A stretch of DNA of 64,000 nucleotides from Paragonimus westermani (lineage: Eukaryota; Platyhelminthes; Trematoda; Plagiorchiida; Troglotrematidae): assembly GCA_008508345.1 (NCBI GenBank), contig QNGE01002988.1:1-64000 (forward strand), in the 5' to 3' direction. Positions 47,915-60,700 of the stretch are shown here, one piece after another (position 1 is the first letter of the stretch; every line of letters starts with the position of its first letter). The position numbers were made by a program, and so were the translations under genes. The notes under the pieces were generated by a model. The model did not search any database, had not been told where the DNA came from, and worked only from the letters and a program-made list of their open reading frames with translations.

Positions 47915-48166
47915 GGCCTTGTTCCAAAGCTTAAGAGTAATTTTGTCTTGCATAAACTGCACCCACCAGAACACAGAGCGACAATAGGTTACGAAGATGA
48001 AGTGGGAACGTTAAGTATTCAGCATCGGAAGTATAGTGTAACGTACTCGTCGGTGTTTGAATTCGGCTGCAATTATGGGACGATATCAGCATGCCATCAA
48101 CTAGAGGGTTACAATATTACCTTTTGCCTTTCGAAATCGTTCAAACCAACCAGTTCAACATGCAAG
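47915..48166 (+). CDS. Exon-like block, unassigned (84 codons, phase 0/0)
   Basis: Not recognised. An acceptor-like TTGTTTCAATATTAG precedes 47915 and a donor-like AAG|GTGAAT follows 48166. Between them is an uninterrupted 252-nt frame divisible by three. The peptide begins GLVPKLKSNFVLHKL, includes GTLSIQHRKYSVTY and four Cys, and ends FKPTSSTCK. Another protein-like but frameshifted patch lies at about 48560-49000 (SKDRLLHEKSDGVLQAYLG; MDYDHFRLVRVKDMTGSKL on neighbouring frames), so this may be transposon-derived code or exons of an unknown gene. No domain could be named. Confidence 0.25.
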
Positions 48167-51100
48167 GTGAATATATTTAGGTAGCATTGCGGGATAAGAA
48201 GAATATTAACCCCTAATTGGCTCCTCTGAGTATTCTCAGCCAAATCATCTGCACGGTCGTATGAGACACCACGTACCAGTTTCTGTCAAAGAATTTAATA
48301 AACTCAGTCAGAATTTAGTTACTAGCAGCATATCGTTTCTGGCCCAACTGCTCAAGTCCTGGTAATTCACCTAGCCCTTGGTCAGAAGAAAGTCGGACGT
48401 TTGTTGGTTAATCTTGTTTGGTTACACAGATGTTACAATTATTCGGCTGATTTGCCCTTATGTAAACTAGTGACTCATGGTAGATAGTCATGAAGATGAA
48501 TATAACCATGAAGATGTTTTCTGGGTGATCTAATCCAATACAGTAAACAACTTTATGGGAACCACTGCCGCTAAGTTGTCAAAGGACCGTCTGTTGCACG
48601 AGAAGTCGGACGGTGTGTTACAAGCTTATCTCGGTCGCTCTCGTACCCGCAATCAACAGTGAACAGAGACCTCCTTAAGAATTACGGACAAGAAATTTTG
48701 CTCCCCAAGCTGATAATGGTTTGGATTATGATCACTTTCGTTTAGTTAGAGTTAAAGATATGACCGGTTCCAAACTCATTCAGCGTCGCTACTCTCGCAA
48801 AATTAAGAAAAATGACTTAATTTCACTGACCGTGTCCACCTGCGTCAATGATTACAAATCGTTTGTCTCGTATCATCTCTCTCTCAGAGCGGATACAAGA
48901 TGACACCATATTTACTTTGATCCAAAACACCTGCCATTAGAAAGTCAGTATGCTCTCAGAAATGAGGTGTCAGTATTTCGTAGCCAACGTCATCGTTATT
49001 AGTAGCAGTGGGCAATGCGAATGTTGGAAGACACTGTTTTTGCGTTATTCTCGTTTCAAATACCTGACCGGTTTGTTGATGATCCAAGAGATGTGAGTAG
49101 ACTGTTACAATTTATTAGAAAGCCCAGGCTTCGAATCGATAGGGCCCGCTGATGTGCAGCAATAATCACCATCTGCGGAAAGTTCGGCTATTTTTCAACC
49201 ACCTGAACCAAAATGACTGAAGGTAACATTTTCATTAATGTCTTGGTTTTAAAATGTTAACCAATTTGACAGACACTGTTAGGAGTATGATCATTTCGGT
49301 GCTGAATACAGACAATAAGACCATTTTGAAATAGTTAACGAAACGATTTTGTTCACAGCTTCGCAAAAATAAGTCAGCGGATTTGCAAATGAACAAGTAG
49401 TTTTCAGTAGGCGGGGTGGTGATAGGTAATTATCATCCAATTTGGTGGCACAAGCGTTTACTCGTCTTATCTGTTCTGATTTGTCGGGAAAATTTTCTTG
49501 TTATTCCTAAAGGATTTGAAGAACCAACTCTCTTTCTAAACGATGAAGCCCTTTGATACTAACAGTTTACAATCCATTCACCGTGAGCATACTTTGTGGC
49601 CAAAAGTAGTTGATTAATTATTTTCTCCGCCAAACTGTCAGTTGCTATTTTTATCCAAAAGTCAATGTTTTTGTGATCCGTATCATTGCACCCAGTGATA
49701 CAATACCGTCTGAACAGCAAGTGCAAACAATTGTTCGGCCCAATAAATATACCAATTATTTACGCAGTTTTTCGCCAGATTTTTCACGTACGTGTTAATT
49801 CTCATAACGTTGTTTACAGTTATATTTGGTCAAATATCTTTGATTTTGGCGGGTTGGTTGTACAGCACTCTCACCATGAGCCAGAGGTGGTTAACTATCA
49901 GGCCTTCCCGACAAACGAGTGTTTCAGGAAGGTTTTCACTTGGCAAAAGAGTGTTACCAAAGCTGAACAATCATCTCAACTTTGCGCCTTGGTAAAACCT
50001 CCTAGAAAATTCCCATGGGACAAAGTACAGTGCATGAGAGAATGGAGCAACAAGTAAATATTAGTATGCAGTCAGTAGTGCAGAATAGCACAAGGTGAAA
50101 TGACCTTCAGCGTGGTCCTTACTGAATTTTGGCTGGAGAGTCCGGTATCCATTTGGTACTAGTTTGGAACAAGCAGGAATTCCAATTCGGTCCCACTTCG
50201 ACCTCTTGGTCATGGACGTAACAAAGTGTACATGCTTGATAAAACTGAAGTATCACAGGTTTGTTATTGTTTTTTTTATAAAATGACTGTTTTTTTAAAT
50301 ATATAGCCGGCGGTATTTGTATCCGAATCAGCAAAACAATCCAAACAAAATCTATGCCTGGTTTCTTCCGGAGGTGACTTTAACTTAAAGATACACGGTT
50401 TCACCCCGGAAAGTAGTAGACAGCTCTACACCAAAAAAACAAGAAGGTGGTAGGGCAGTTATTTTTGTAAGATCTGTTGGAAAAGTCACTAGAAGTTGAT
50501 CCCAGGAATGTCTAAAGTAACGTTCAGACTTCCATGGGAGAATTTCCACGTGGCCAGAAGAAGGAAATAGTGCATAAATAAATAATATAGCACCGAATGA
50601 ACTGTCTTAATTACTTTCAAGCAAAAGTACTTAGAACGGATTTCAGGAGCACATCTTTTAAGTTAACTGAATTGCTAATGTCACTGAAATATATGAAACA
50701 AATTAGATCGGATAGTAGATGTACCTGTCCTCTTTGCATGCGACCTTATGTGAAGGAAGTTTTGCTGTGAATGACCGCAAATGCATGTGGCCACATCACA
50801 TCTGTAACTATTCAAGGTCACGTTTCTGGATCAAAAAAAGGCTTTGTAAGCTCAGTGAACGGCCGATCGAGTATAAAATCAAGAAGCGAACTTGTTTGCT
50901 TCAGGCCGTATAAATGTGCATCCTAAACACACAGGAACGACTTGAGATACTAAATCAAAAGTCCGGTATCCATGCGTAGTAGTCTATAAGTTCTAGTCGA
51001 TGTACGCAAAGGATGCAAATTCATAAGGCAGCGTAGTTCACTTAATATGATATGTGTAATCTGACAAGAGAAAACGATGAATCAGAAATTGTTAGCCTTA

Positions 51101-54100
51101 ACCTTCGGTTATTTACGTTTGCCTTCATAATCCTAAGCACACGATCACCCAATTTCTACATTCTGAGTGGAAAGGATGGTAATAAAATCCGATGAAATGT
51201 TCATGCTTATTGACGGCGGATCCACCCCGTCAACGTTTCCCCAGCAAGCATTCGCATCAATTATATTCGTAAGCTAATGCAGAGTGAAAATCCTGCCCCG
51301 AGGAATGTGAGTAAATGCGGTCGTTCGAATGTAACTAATAATCATTTACTTCGTGGTGTCAGTGATTAACAGAAGATCAACATATCTACAGTAATTATCC
51401 ACCCTGATTTATGTACACAAAGTAAGGCAGAAGAAATACGTCTACTTTGAGTGTTAGCGATATTTGTTGCTGCGCGTCTGTCAACCCAATCTGTCACACA
51501 GTGCATTAGCTCGAAAGACGTTCATTTGTCCAGTCCATGATCGATACTGACCATATGGTATAATATCGCATTGTTTACTGACGTGCTTATCCTGGTTTGG
51601 AGCCAGGCAAGGTGAGGACATGCCAGGATAGTTTTCTGTGCATTCGATCGTAATCACATGTATGGTTGAATGTTAACGTGGTAAATTATAACAGTTTGCT
51701 ACAATGCCAGTAAACACCCTAGAAGTTTTTGATTGTCCGAATGTTTATTGCTATCTTAAACAATTTTTACTCTGAAGAGTATAAAATAGCTGTAATGGGC
51801 AAGATTTTTGAGAAGCGGGAAGATAATTAATGCAAAAAAGACTGATTTTATGAACTTTCAGGTCAATAATTCATTAACCCAGATAGTCCTGTTGAGCTGG
51901 CAACAAATTCAATTAAATGTGAACCCACCTGAAATGAATCCGTAACTTTGGGAATTGATTTTGTTATAAAACCCCAGGTTTTATCATTTACAAAACATAT
52001 TCAAAGGCATCAGATAGATGATGTATCCTTTCGTTTTGTTCAATATCACACCATACGTTTGGTCATTTTGAATTAATAAAATCGTACGTGAAATACTGTG
52101 CATATGAAATTATAAGGATACTTTCACACACAATTAAGGATTGCTATGATTTCTTCAGAGTAAATCACTCTAATTAAATTATCTCAGGAACAGCGATTTG
52201 TAATATTTTGTTCTCGAGTTCAAAGCTAAAACTGTACGTAATATGGTGAACAGGCTACCAGTAGAATGGAAGATGAGAAATGAGTTATTTTGGTGTTCTG
52301 AAGCCACTTTGAGACAGATGTACAACATGTGGTTAATAGGAACTAAAGATAACAATTTATTCGACTTCGACGTTAACAAATTACTGGACTTGCTTCTTCT
52401 ATCTTCTGACACTCTAGTTGACACAGAGTGAAGAAACGAATAGAACCAATGTCTCCTCCTATGAAACTTGAGACTACATCTAGCGTTATTTATCACACAT
52501 ACCACATCCTTTGGCCACAAGTAACGGAATCCTATTACGTTGATGTCATTTTGGCTAATTCGTATTGTGGTTGGGGCGAAGTGACTAATGCTATGAGATG
52601 ATGAGCTTGCATGTCAGCTCGAGGCTTATCATAAAAATCGAAGCAAATATGGATGTATACGTTCCTGTTTTGAAATGAGATATATTTGATCCGGTCAAAA
52701 CACCTTCTGTAGTATCAAAGCATAAGCTGCGAGTTTTGTTTGAAATAACAACTGACAAAGTTGCAACACCAAACTTGGCACCAAACTTGGTGTGTTAGTA
52801 GCCAACGTCTTTATTCCACACTACAAGAAAAAGAAAGAATCGCTTTAGTTGAGCATCTTTTTACCGGCAACAAACTGACGAAATGTTACAGTTTTTGGAT
52901 GCTGTGACTATTAGAACGAATAAACTTGATTGGCCATACCGATTCAAGCGTGATTTTGATGTTACCATCAACCAAAAAACACTGACACCCTGGTGTTCCC
53001 GGATATTAGGAAGTAGTGTCAAAACTGCGGTCATAAAATGAGATCTATCTGCAAAAACACAGTATTATCAGATTTTTAACAGTACTTTGACAAATCATTA
53101 CATGCCTCCCCTGCTGATGAAGACACCTCGGTAGCTATGATCGCTATTAAGAAGGGCACACATAAACGTGATTTAATTTGACAAGTGTTGTGAAATTCTA
53201 AACGAAAGTTACGGATTTAAATAAGTACACTTTGAGCTGTCTTACACACTAAGGACTCAAAGAATTTCTCTTCGACAGGTATAAGTAATCCTCTACGTTG
53301 ACAGAGTTTTTATATTTACCAAACTTTAAGACCTAAGAAATTTTCCCGATCAAGTTTTGTGGTTCACATGAAATTTCACGAAAGTCAGGTCATGCGGGAT
53401 GGAGAAATAACAACGTAAATGACAAACAAAAGTGCGATTATCAGATCTTTCCAGAATAGATCAGTTTTAACAAGGTAGACGGAGTCTGTGAGTGCAGAAA
53501 AATCAACTGAGTGTGAAATGTAACCCGGCCAGTCATCAGATGTCTGGTTTCTTTAAAATGACTGTTCAACCACTTAAGTTTTTTAAGTTGTAAAATATAT
53601 CTTCTTGTGAGTCAAGCACTGGGTTGGTGAAGAACATGCATTCAGTCACAACAGAGGTTTCCCTACCATCATGATCATAATCCAAGTTACCATTAGTCCG
53701 AAGACAGTGAGCCCATTTAAGCCAGCATATTGTGAATACTTTTAGAGATATGATAGACCATAGAGAGAGAAACAGAAATAGTATCTACGCAATAGTATTC
53801 TGCATTAAGGTTTAAAACACGTAATCTTCGGTGTTGCAGAGATATATATAGCAAATTTTACGCACGATCTGGCAATCCAGCCTGATTATTATACGATCAT
53901 GAAAAACAACATCTGTAACTGAAGGAAATCAACAGATTTTACCTTGATCAACTACAGTAAACTGGAGATTGCCAAATTTATTCTAACAAATTCTAATAAT
54001 CTGATAGTTGATTGCTGAAAGAGCTCTCCTTTTGAATACACTGTAACAAGAAAGCTGGCCGTGTTTTACTCTGGATGCCCGCAAAACTGGTGGAATAGAT

Positions 54101-54740
54101 TTGGTGCAACGCGCAGACGCCTGGGGACAGTTTTATTCGGAATTAAGTGTTCTAGCATCAGTCCTGTAGAAGGAAACAACACAAACAAACAGAGATCGAA
54201 GGCTCAGTAAGCCATGGAAAAAAATAAGATGAATACGCCTCCACCAAAACAGCGACACACTCGGTTACACAACTACACTTCAATCCGTTTGCGTTCGTTG
54301 ATTTCGATTGAATGTTACAATAATGTGTACAACGGGTGAAGTCAGCCGTTATGTAATGTCCCTTATATCTCTGGTGATCTAGTGAAATGAAATGTATGCT
54401 TCATTTTTTCATGCAAAGAAACTTTCGAACTCGATGAATTACGATTTTGGCAGCGAAATTACTTTATAGCTGTCGTACTACTTGCACCCGGGCAAGAAAG
54501 TAGTAAACTGATCTACAGATATAACACAGGCATTATTGCTGAATTTATTGTCCTGAAGGTGATGAGATTTTGGAATACCCACAGTGACATACACCGGCTT
54601 GCGGCCCACAGAAGGGACTTTACATTCCGTCGCTAAACTGATTTAATCAGGCTGTTGATGAACCCAGACGATAAAGGTGAAAATCACCTGGAAAGCCCCG
54701 CTTGTAAGTTCTTTTCATATGCTCAGTTTCGTTGTGAAAC
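48167..54740. other. Stretch without recognised gene; some protein-like decayed patches
   Basis: Patches with non-random looking peptides occur at 48560-49000, 49610-50057 and 52243-52431, each ended by stops or frameshifts. I could not assign them to a family. Old transposon code is the likeliest explanation. No RNA genes or arrays seen. Confidence 0.5.
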
Positions 54741-54741
54741 T

Positions 54742-54790
54742 GCGTTAGCCACCCGAGGTGGTTGAAACGTAGACTATTACAACTTGCTCG
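54742..54790 (+). repeat. Stem-loop plus GAAACGT repeat, copy B
   Basis: GCCACCCGAGGTGG (5-bp stem CCACC/GGTGG), then TTGAAACGTAGACTATTACA and ACTTGC. Collinear with the 40.6-kb copy over about 45 nt with several substitutions. The upstream CTGCGTTAG does not fit the hammerhead CUGANGA core. Confidence 0.45.
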
Positions 54791-57700
54791 TAACGTTGTG
54801 TTATTCCCAATATGTTTATCAGTGAGTCTGGATTATTATTAGTTTTGAAGAAGGCCATCAGATGACCTTGGAACACTTAAAGCAGAAGATTCTACAACTA
54901 CAGGTCATATTCGCGCGTTCACTTTATAGTCATTGGAGAAAAACTGTTCTACAACTGGCAATAATTGTCAGACAACTTTATCTAATTACTACAAGATGTG
55001 TTTAATTTAGATCACTCTAACTGAAGTGACAATGAAATATTCAATTATCACGTACAACCTCGGGGAAGCAACTAGATTATAATTATGAGAAGAGCGAGAG
55101 AGTGGATTACCCTAGAATAATAATCCTCATAAACTCTGACACGGTATAATAGAGTACAGTATATGCCCCCACTGTCCGACTAATTCAACGAAGAGGAAAA
55201 TTTGAACTAATACTTAAAAATAGGTGACGAATGATAAATATGAATTAAAAGAAAGTCGCTACAAGCAAGAACACTATGATAGTCCCTTGCACAATTTGAA
55301 TTTTGGGCGAAGTCGTGAATAGAATAACTAGCTACGAGTGTTACGGTTAAAGTAGGAAAGATGTAAGAATCTCGGCTCACACTTGTGAATTCAGTTTGCG
55401 TCAGGATATATACCCTGTGCAGTTTACTCAGAGGAGTTTTGTAATTCAGGGGACACTTTTGGGCACCGTTTGTTTTTGTCCGTGCAAATAAAGCAACGAT
55501 CGCCAATGATTTGGCAGAGTTTTGAAGAGCTGTTGGCACATTATATCCAGGGGGTGTGTCAGGTAAACAGTTCTGAAGCCTCAAAACGCCTATGGGACTT
55601 GTGGTATGTGCTTCTGGACGTTCGGCATTCGAGAGTTTTTTTCTTCCAGAATCGTCGGTGAAAGATCGCCTCCCAACTTATGTCAATAGCACCACAAAGT
55701 CATAACTGTTCAGAATGTAGTGGCACGTCACATCAAATCAGATTTACCATTAAGGTTTAGTTTAATGCGATACAATTTTCACGTGCTATGTTACAGGAAA
55801 TACAATTTTGGTGTTGCAACATTTATTCAAACTTACGCTTTCATCCGTCATCTAAAATGTACACGTAATCTCAAGTTGTTTGGAGACTGGAGAACAAAAG
55901 GAAACGTGTTTATCACAGTGAAAGTCAATACAATACGAATATCGGAAAGATATATTTATTGGCTGAACACCTTTGTAATTCTTTAAGGAGAGGATTAGGC
56001 GCACATTCATGGGGAGAACCTTTTATGGTGAACGAACGTCAGTAGTGTGACCTGCGCACACACATGGTAATGTGAACAGGGGGTCAAGTTAATTATTCCA
56101 ATAGAAATCAATTGAGTAGCAACTAACATGTTTGGTTGGTTGGTTTTTAATAGTTGCCCAGAATGTGGTAGATTACAAAGACAGCTTGTCTGAGGTTCCA
56201 ACAATTATCCGTAAGGGCAATTCGTTCAACAAAACATTCTAAATCCGTATTAGAAAATTCACCCACTTCAATTAAACAACTACTTGAAATCTGGTCTAAA
56301 ACATTTTGATACTCAGTTTCAGCAGGGCCTGGTGGAATGGCTAAGGAGTGGTGGCTTTTGAATCAGTAACGTTACAGGGTGATGTGGTGGACTAGAAGGT
56401 TAATGTCATTATCTTTAATATGAGTAACGCGTTCAAAAATATGTAAGATTGACTCACTCACCCACGTTGGTTCCAATTGTGTTATCCACTTTTGTGTTGG
56501 TAGAGAGCTGAGGACTTCCAGTTAACGGGGTTCACATTCGCTAAGGAATGGAAATGATCCATCCAGCAAAAGTTTGTCGCCTGGTAGGAATTTATGCTCA
56601 TTTGTTTTGTTGTGTTGCATCACAATATGTTATTAATTCCACTGCACAAGAATATGTGAACAGTATTAATGTATGATTGTGATAATGTCAACCAATCTAG
56701 AACAGGAAGGGTTTCGCGAGTTGAAAATGGCTTTAAGAAATTCTGCTTCGTGTGTGCCTGCTCCTGTTAATCATGAATGGGCCTGAAATATTGACAGTTA
56801 AATTAGTTTGAAGCAGTTACTGGAATATTTGCTGGCGTTGAAGTGCGATTAATTTATGTCGTAGTTCCGAATTGAATAAATTCTTCTGGTTCGAAATAAA
56901 TGAATATTGCCTAATTTTATGATTTCACCCTCAGACAGGATTCCAAAAGGGGGATCACTTCAGAAGTTAGGAATAATGACCACACATTGAACTATTTATA
57001 GCCGTCCAACTAAATAATCACTACAACTGGCACAAACAGGAACGACTTAATGAATATTGTTATAATTTTAAAAACCAAAAAAGAAAAAGATGAGATTTTC
57101 CCGTCGCCCCAGAAGTGTGAAATGTGGTTGCTGTATTGTCGAAGTAGCCATAAGAATAGAAAACAAGGTGAAGGATTGCTTTGAGTGTTAACACTTGTAG
57201 GTCAGTACAGTATGACGGCTTCTGGACACTAACTTACCAGTCTTGTGATCAGTATTTAATCATTACGTTGAGATCGTTATATGTTACTGTGGGAAACATG
57301 AGGCTCATTAATTGGGTGACCTGAAGACATGCAAATGCACCAAAAAGTCCCACTCTGAACAGCCAGTTGAAAATAATGAGTTAACTTATGGCAGAGCGGG
57401 TAACTTGAACGTTCAAATAAGACAACAACGACAAACTCATATCGTGAATTGGAAGGCAAAACACAAATTGCAGGATGACAATTTCTGTCAAAACTGGGTG
57501 GAATAGTAGTTATTGCAAGTGGCAGTCAGTCGCATATGCTAAAATAAGATATGTGATAATGAATGGCATTTTGTGTCGCAACACATATATCATGAATGAA
57601 ACGGTGCAAAATGTGTTGAACTCAGTTTGTTGCAAAATATGGTATTTAAATTACCATGTAATTAGGTTGTGTGTAAAATAACCCGGTGCTGAGATTGACT

Positions 57701-60700
57701 CTTTCAGTTCTAGAAGGAATGATATATAGAATGCAGAATTATAAATATTTAGGTGGCTAAAGTACAAAGTTTAGTGTAGCCGAAAGATGTATACAAACAA
57801 AAAATAAAATGGCTACAAAAATTGGATGCTAGTATCAATTTGGTTGTGACTCGTCAGAAGTGGATATTCTATCCTGTTTGGACTTCTGTGTGTGTTCTTG
57901 GGACTCTCTCTCACTGATCACTGCACTAGTATAATCACAGGCATCACAACTGAATGGTTTGACAAACATTCAGCCCTGTTCATCAATAACTAATGTACAG
58001 ATTGGTCGGTAGCCTCAAAGCTGGACACGGAGCTGTTTTGGTAAATCCGATCGATGACTACTCATCAAGTTAAACTCAAAAACATCGGGGAATTTGCTAT
58101 GCGATACAGTGTTTTCTGAAAAGTAGCGGTTACAATGAACAAGATAAAATAGCCAACTTTGCTTGTTTCAAAGAGGGCTGGTCGAAAATACCCGTCGGAA
58201 TCAATTGCCGTGGTGTAGTTCACTGATGATCATATTGTGTCAACAAGTATATTGATGTACTTCCAGGGAGTGAACAAATTAGTTAAACCAACTCATTTAT
58301 TGTGATTTTGGGAGTATAAATAATAGAAAGTAGTAAAATGCATGTTCATCCAGGACGAATTTAGCAAAAAGATTTCCTAAGAGAGAAAACCACCTGCACT
58401 GTGTTGTTTACACGTTTTTCAAGCTCTGTAAGCCACTGTTTTGTGGGAAATTGATTCATTCAATACAACTCCAAAATGATTGATGTGACCCACTAAAAAT
58501 ATGCTCAAGTTGGTAATTTAACTCAAACGTTCACCTTCAGCCCTGAGTGAAACACATCTTGATGAATTCATGGGTTCAGTTTTGATACACAGGATTCACA
58601 GAAGATGCTGTGTACCATGGACAATGGTACAAATCTTATGATCGCCATTACTTGGAGCCTACTTTTTTCGCATGTAAATGTTCCAGCCTATGGTCTCACA
58701 GCCACTTCTACCTAGGTTCGAGATATTTGCTTGTGCTCAAGTCAAATTAAGTGTGGCGAGTTGAGGTGGAACGGACCTTTGAGCTTTGGAGGTTGGGAAC
58801 GTAATCGAACCAGTTTCTTTGACGTTTTCTTCAGTCACTTAGGCAGACAACAGGGATTTACTGCATGTTTATAACATGTTTATACTGATAGCGGACACAA
58901 ATTTCTTCCTTTTCCCTTATGACATAAAAATTTGCATGTTCTCTTCAAATGCACGTGCGTCCGAATTAAATCAGCTGGTCAGTAATCTTTGTAAGACCAC
59001 CACCAGTCTATTTATGATCTGACATACAGTTTCTGAATCACCGTACGTGGTGATGGACATTCTTTGTCCCAGAACCGTGAAGTACCGTTTTGTCGATGGA
59101 TCGTGCCAAATCCTCGTTAGCGTCAGTGCCTTTCACCTTCTTAAAGTTAGGATGGTAGTGAACTCATAAGAAGTAACAGAACAAATATAGTGTTGGCTCG
59201 CTGATTATCTCTATGGGTTCTACCTGCCATTCTCAGCCATATCTTGTTGCAAAACAGCATTGCTTGTTTGTCACCCATCAGTCAAGTACTGTTGTCTTTA
59301 AACCTTGGGCATATGCTGATCTATAAAAAACCTTTAAAAAGTACATCATGTGAGTTCAGCGACCGATAGCCTATTCAAATGTTTATCCGTCAGGACGCAA
59401 TTTATGAAGCGCGCAATAAAAAGACATTCCTGTTTTCATCTTTACCTTATGCCTCTACACTCATTAGGTAAACAGACTTTTGAAATGGAGAAAATTTTCA
59501 AGCTTTCGAGTTTGAGTGCAGAAATTTTCAAATGTTTTATTTGATTGAGCCTCTCTAGTAATTCACATGCCATTGTTTTTGTAAGCGTAAAGGAATGTGC
59601 GCGTTCCAAGCGGTTATTTCTTTCTTGAGCAATTCAGGTGAATGACCAACAAAAAAATGTACAATTTAATTAGATGGCACGGAAATACTGCAAAACGCAT
59701 TATGGAACGGGTGTAGTCGAGTTGCAATTTTTGCCAGAGGTTTACCTGTTTTTCATTACAAATGTCCTTTCGATAAGAGATAGTTGTGTACTTTGAAAAG
59801 CATTATTGACTCAACTTTCTCATCAATTATTGCTTACGAATTATGTAACTGAATGACCGTAGCGCAATTTATGTAATACAAACTTGAAAGTGCTCTTACC
59901 TGGACATAATTTTTAATGTTAGATAGGTTCTTCCTTGGTTACGCTTTTAAAACCTACAAATTCTTCGTTTACAATTCTAACTCTATCACTTCTCAGTCTA
60001 CTCGCCTTAACGCGGCTCTGGTCAGCCCGAAAAAGGCTGTTGTGAATTATTTTGGCCTTGTGTGGTACTGTTTTTTAACAGAAGTAAAACAGCGTTATTT
60101 TTAAAATTTAAGAAAACTCGGGGATGAACACTTTCAAGGTAAGTTGATGTTGTTAGACAATTTTGGCTTGCTATCTTTTGGACAGGAAAAAATGTTACTA
60201 AGTGAAGCGTATTCGATTCCCATGAATTAGAGATTCCAGTCATCCATAGGGCGGCGCTTGGCTGAAACAGTATGCTGTCTTTAATACTCAACTGTATGCT
60301 GTAGAGCGACCATTTTGTGGAGCCAAGATAAAACTGAATATCTGTTGATCATTGAACAGAAATATGACATTCGTTGCATTGTTGTAGGTGAAGCTTTCCG
60401 TTATACGTGTTTTCATCGGTTGCCAATCTTTTAGAAAATTGACGGATTTTTTTCAAACCCAAACTAATGAACCAGTTGACAAGTTGGACAGTCCCTAGGT
60501 TGTTGCTCTAACGACGCAACTATGAGGTGACATTTAGTACCTGACAAGCTGAAAACTCCAGGTACGTTGTAACACAACGCGCATACACATAAACTGTCCC
60601 AATATGGTTAGAATTCTCGAGTGTTCGTGTGTGTTTGTGCGTTTGTACAGTTTGGTTACTCGAGAGGTAGTGCACTGGCGCTAGCGAAGTCACATCTATC

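Noticed and set aside
55207..55584. 125-codon minus-strand open frame in the right flank
   Set aside because: No domain, signal peptide or splice context; treated as chance.
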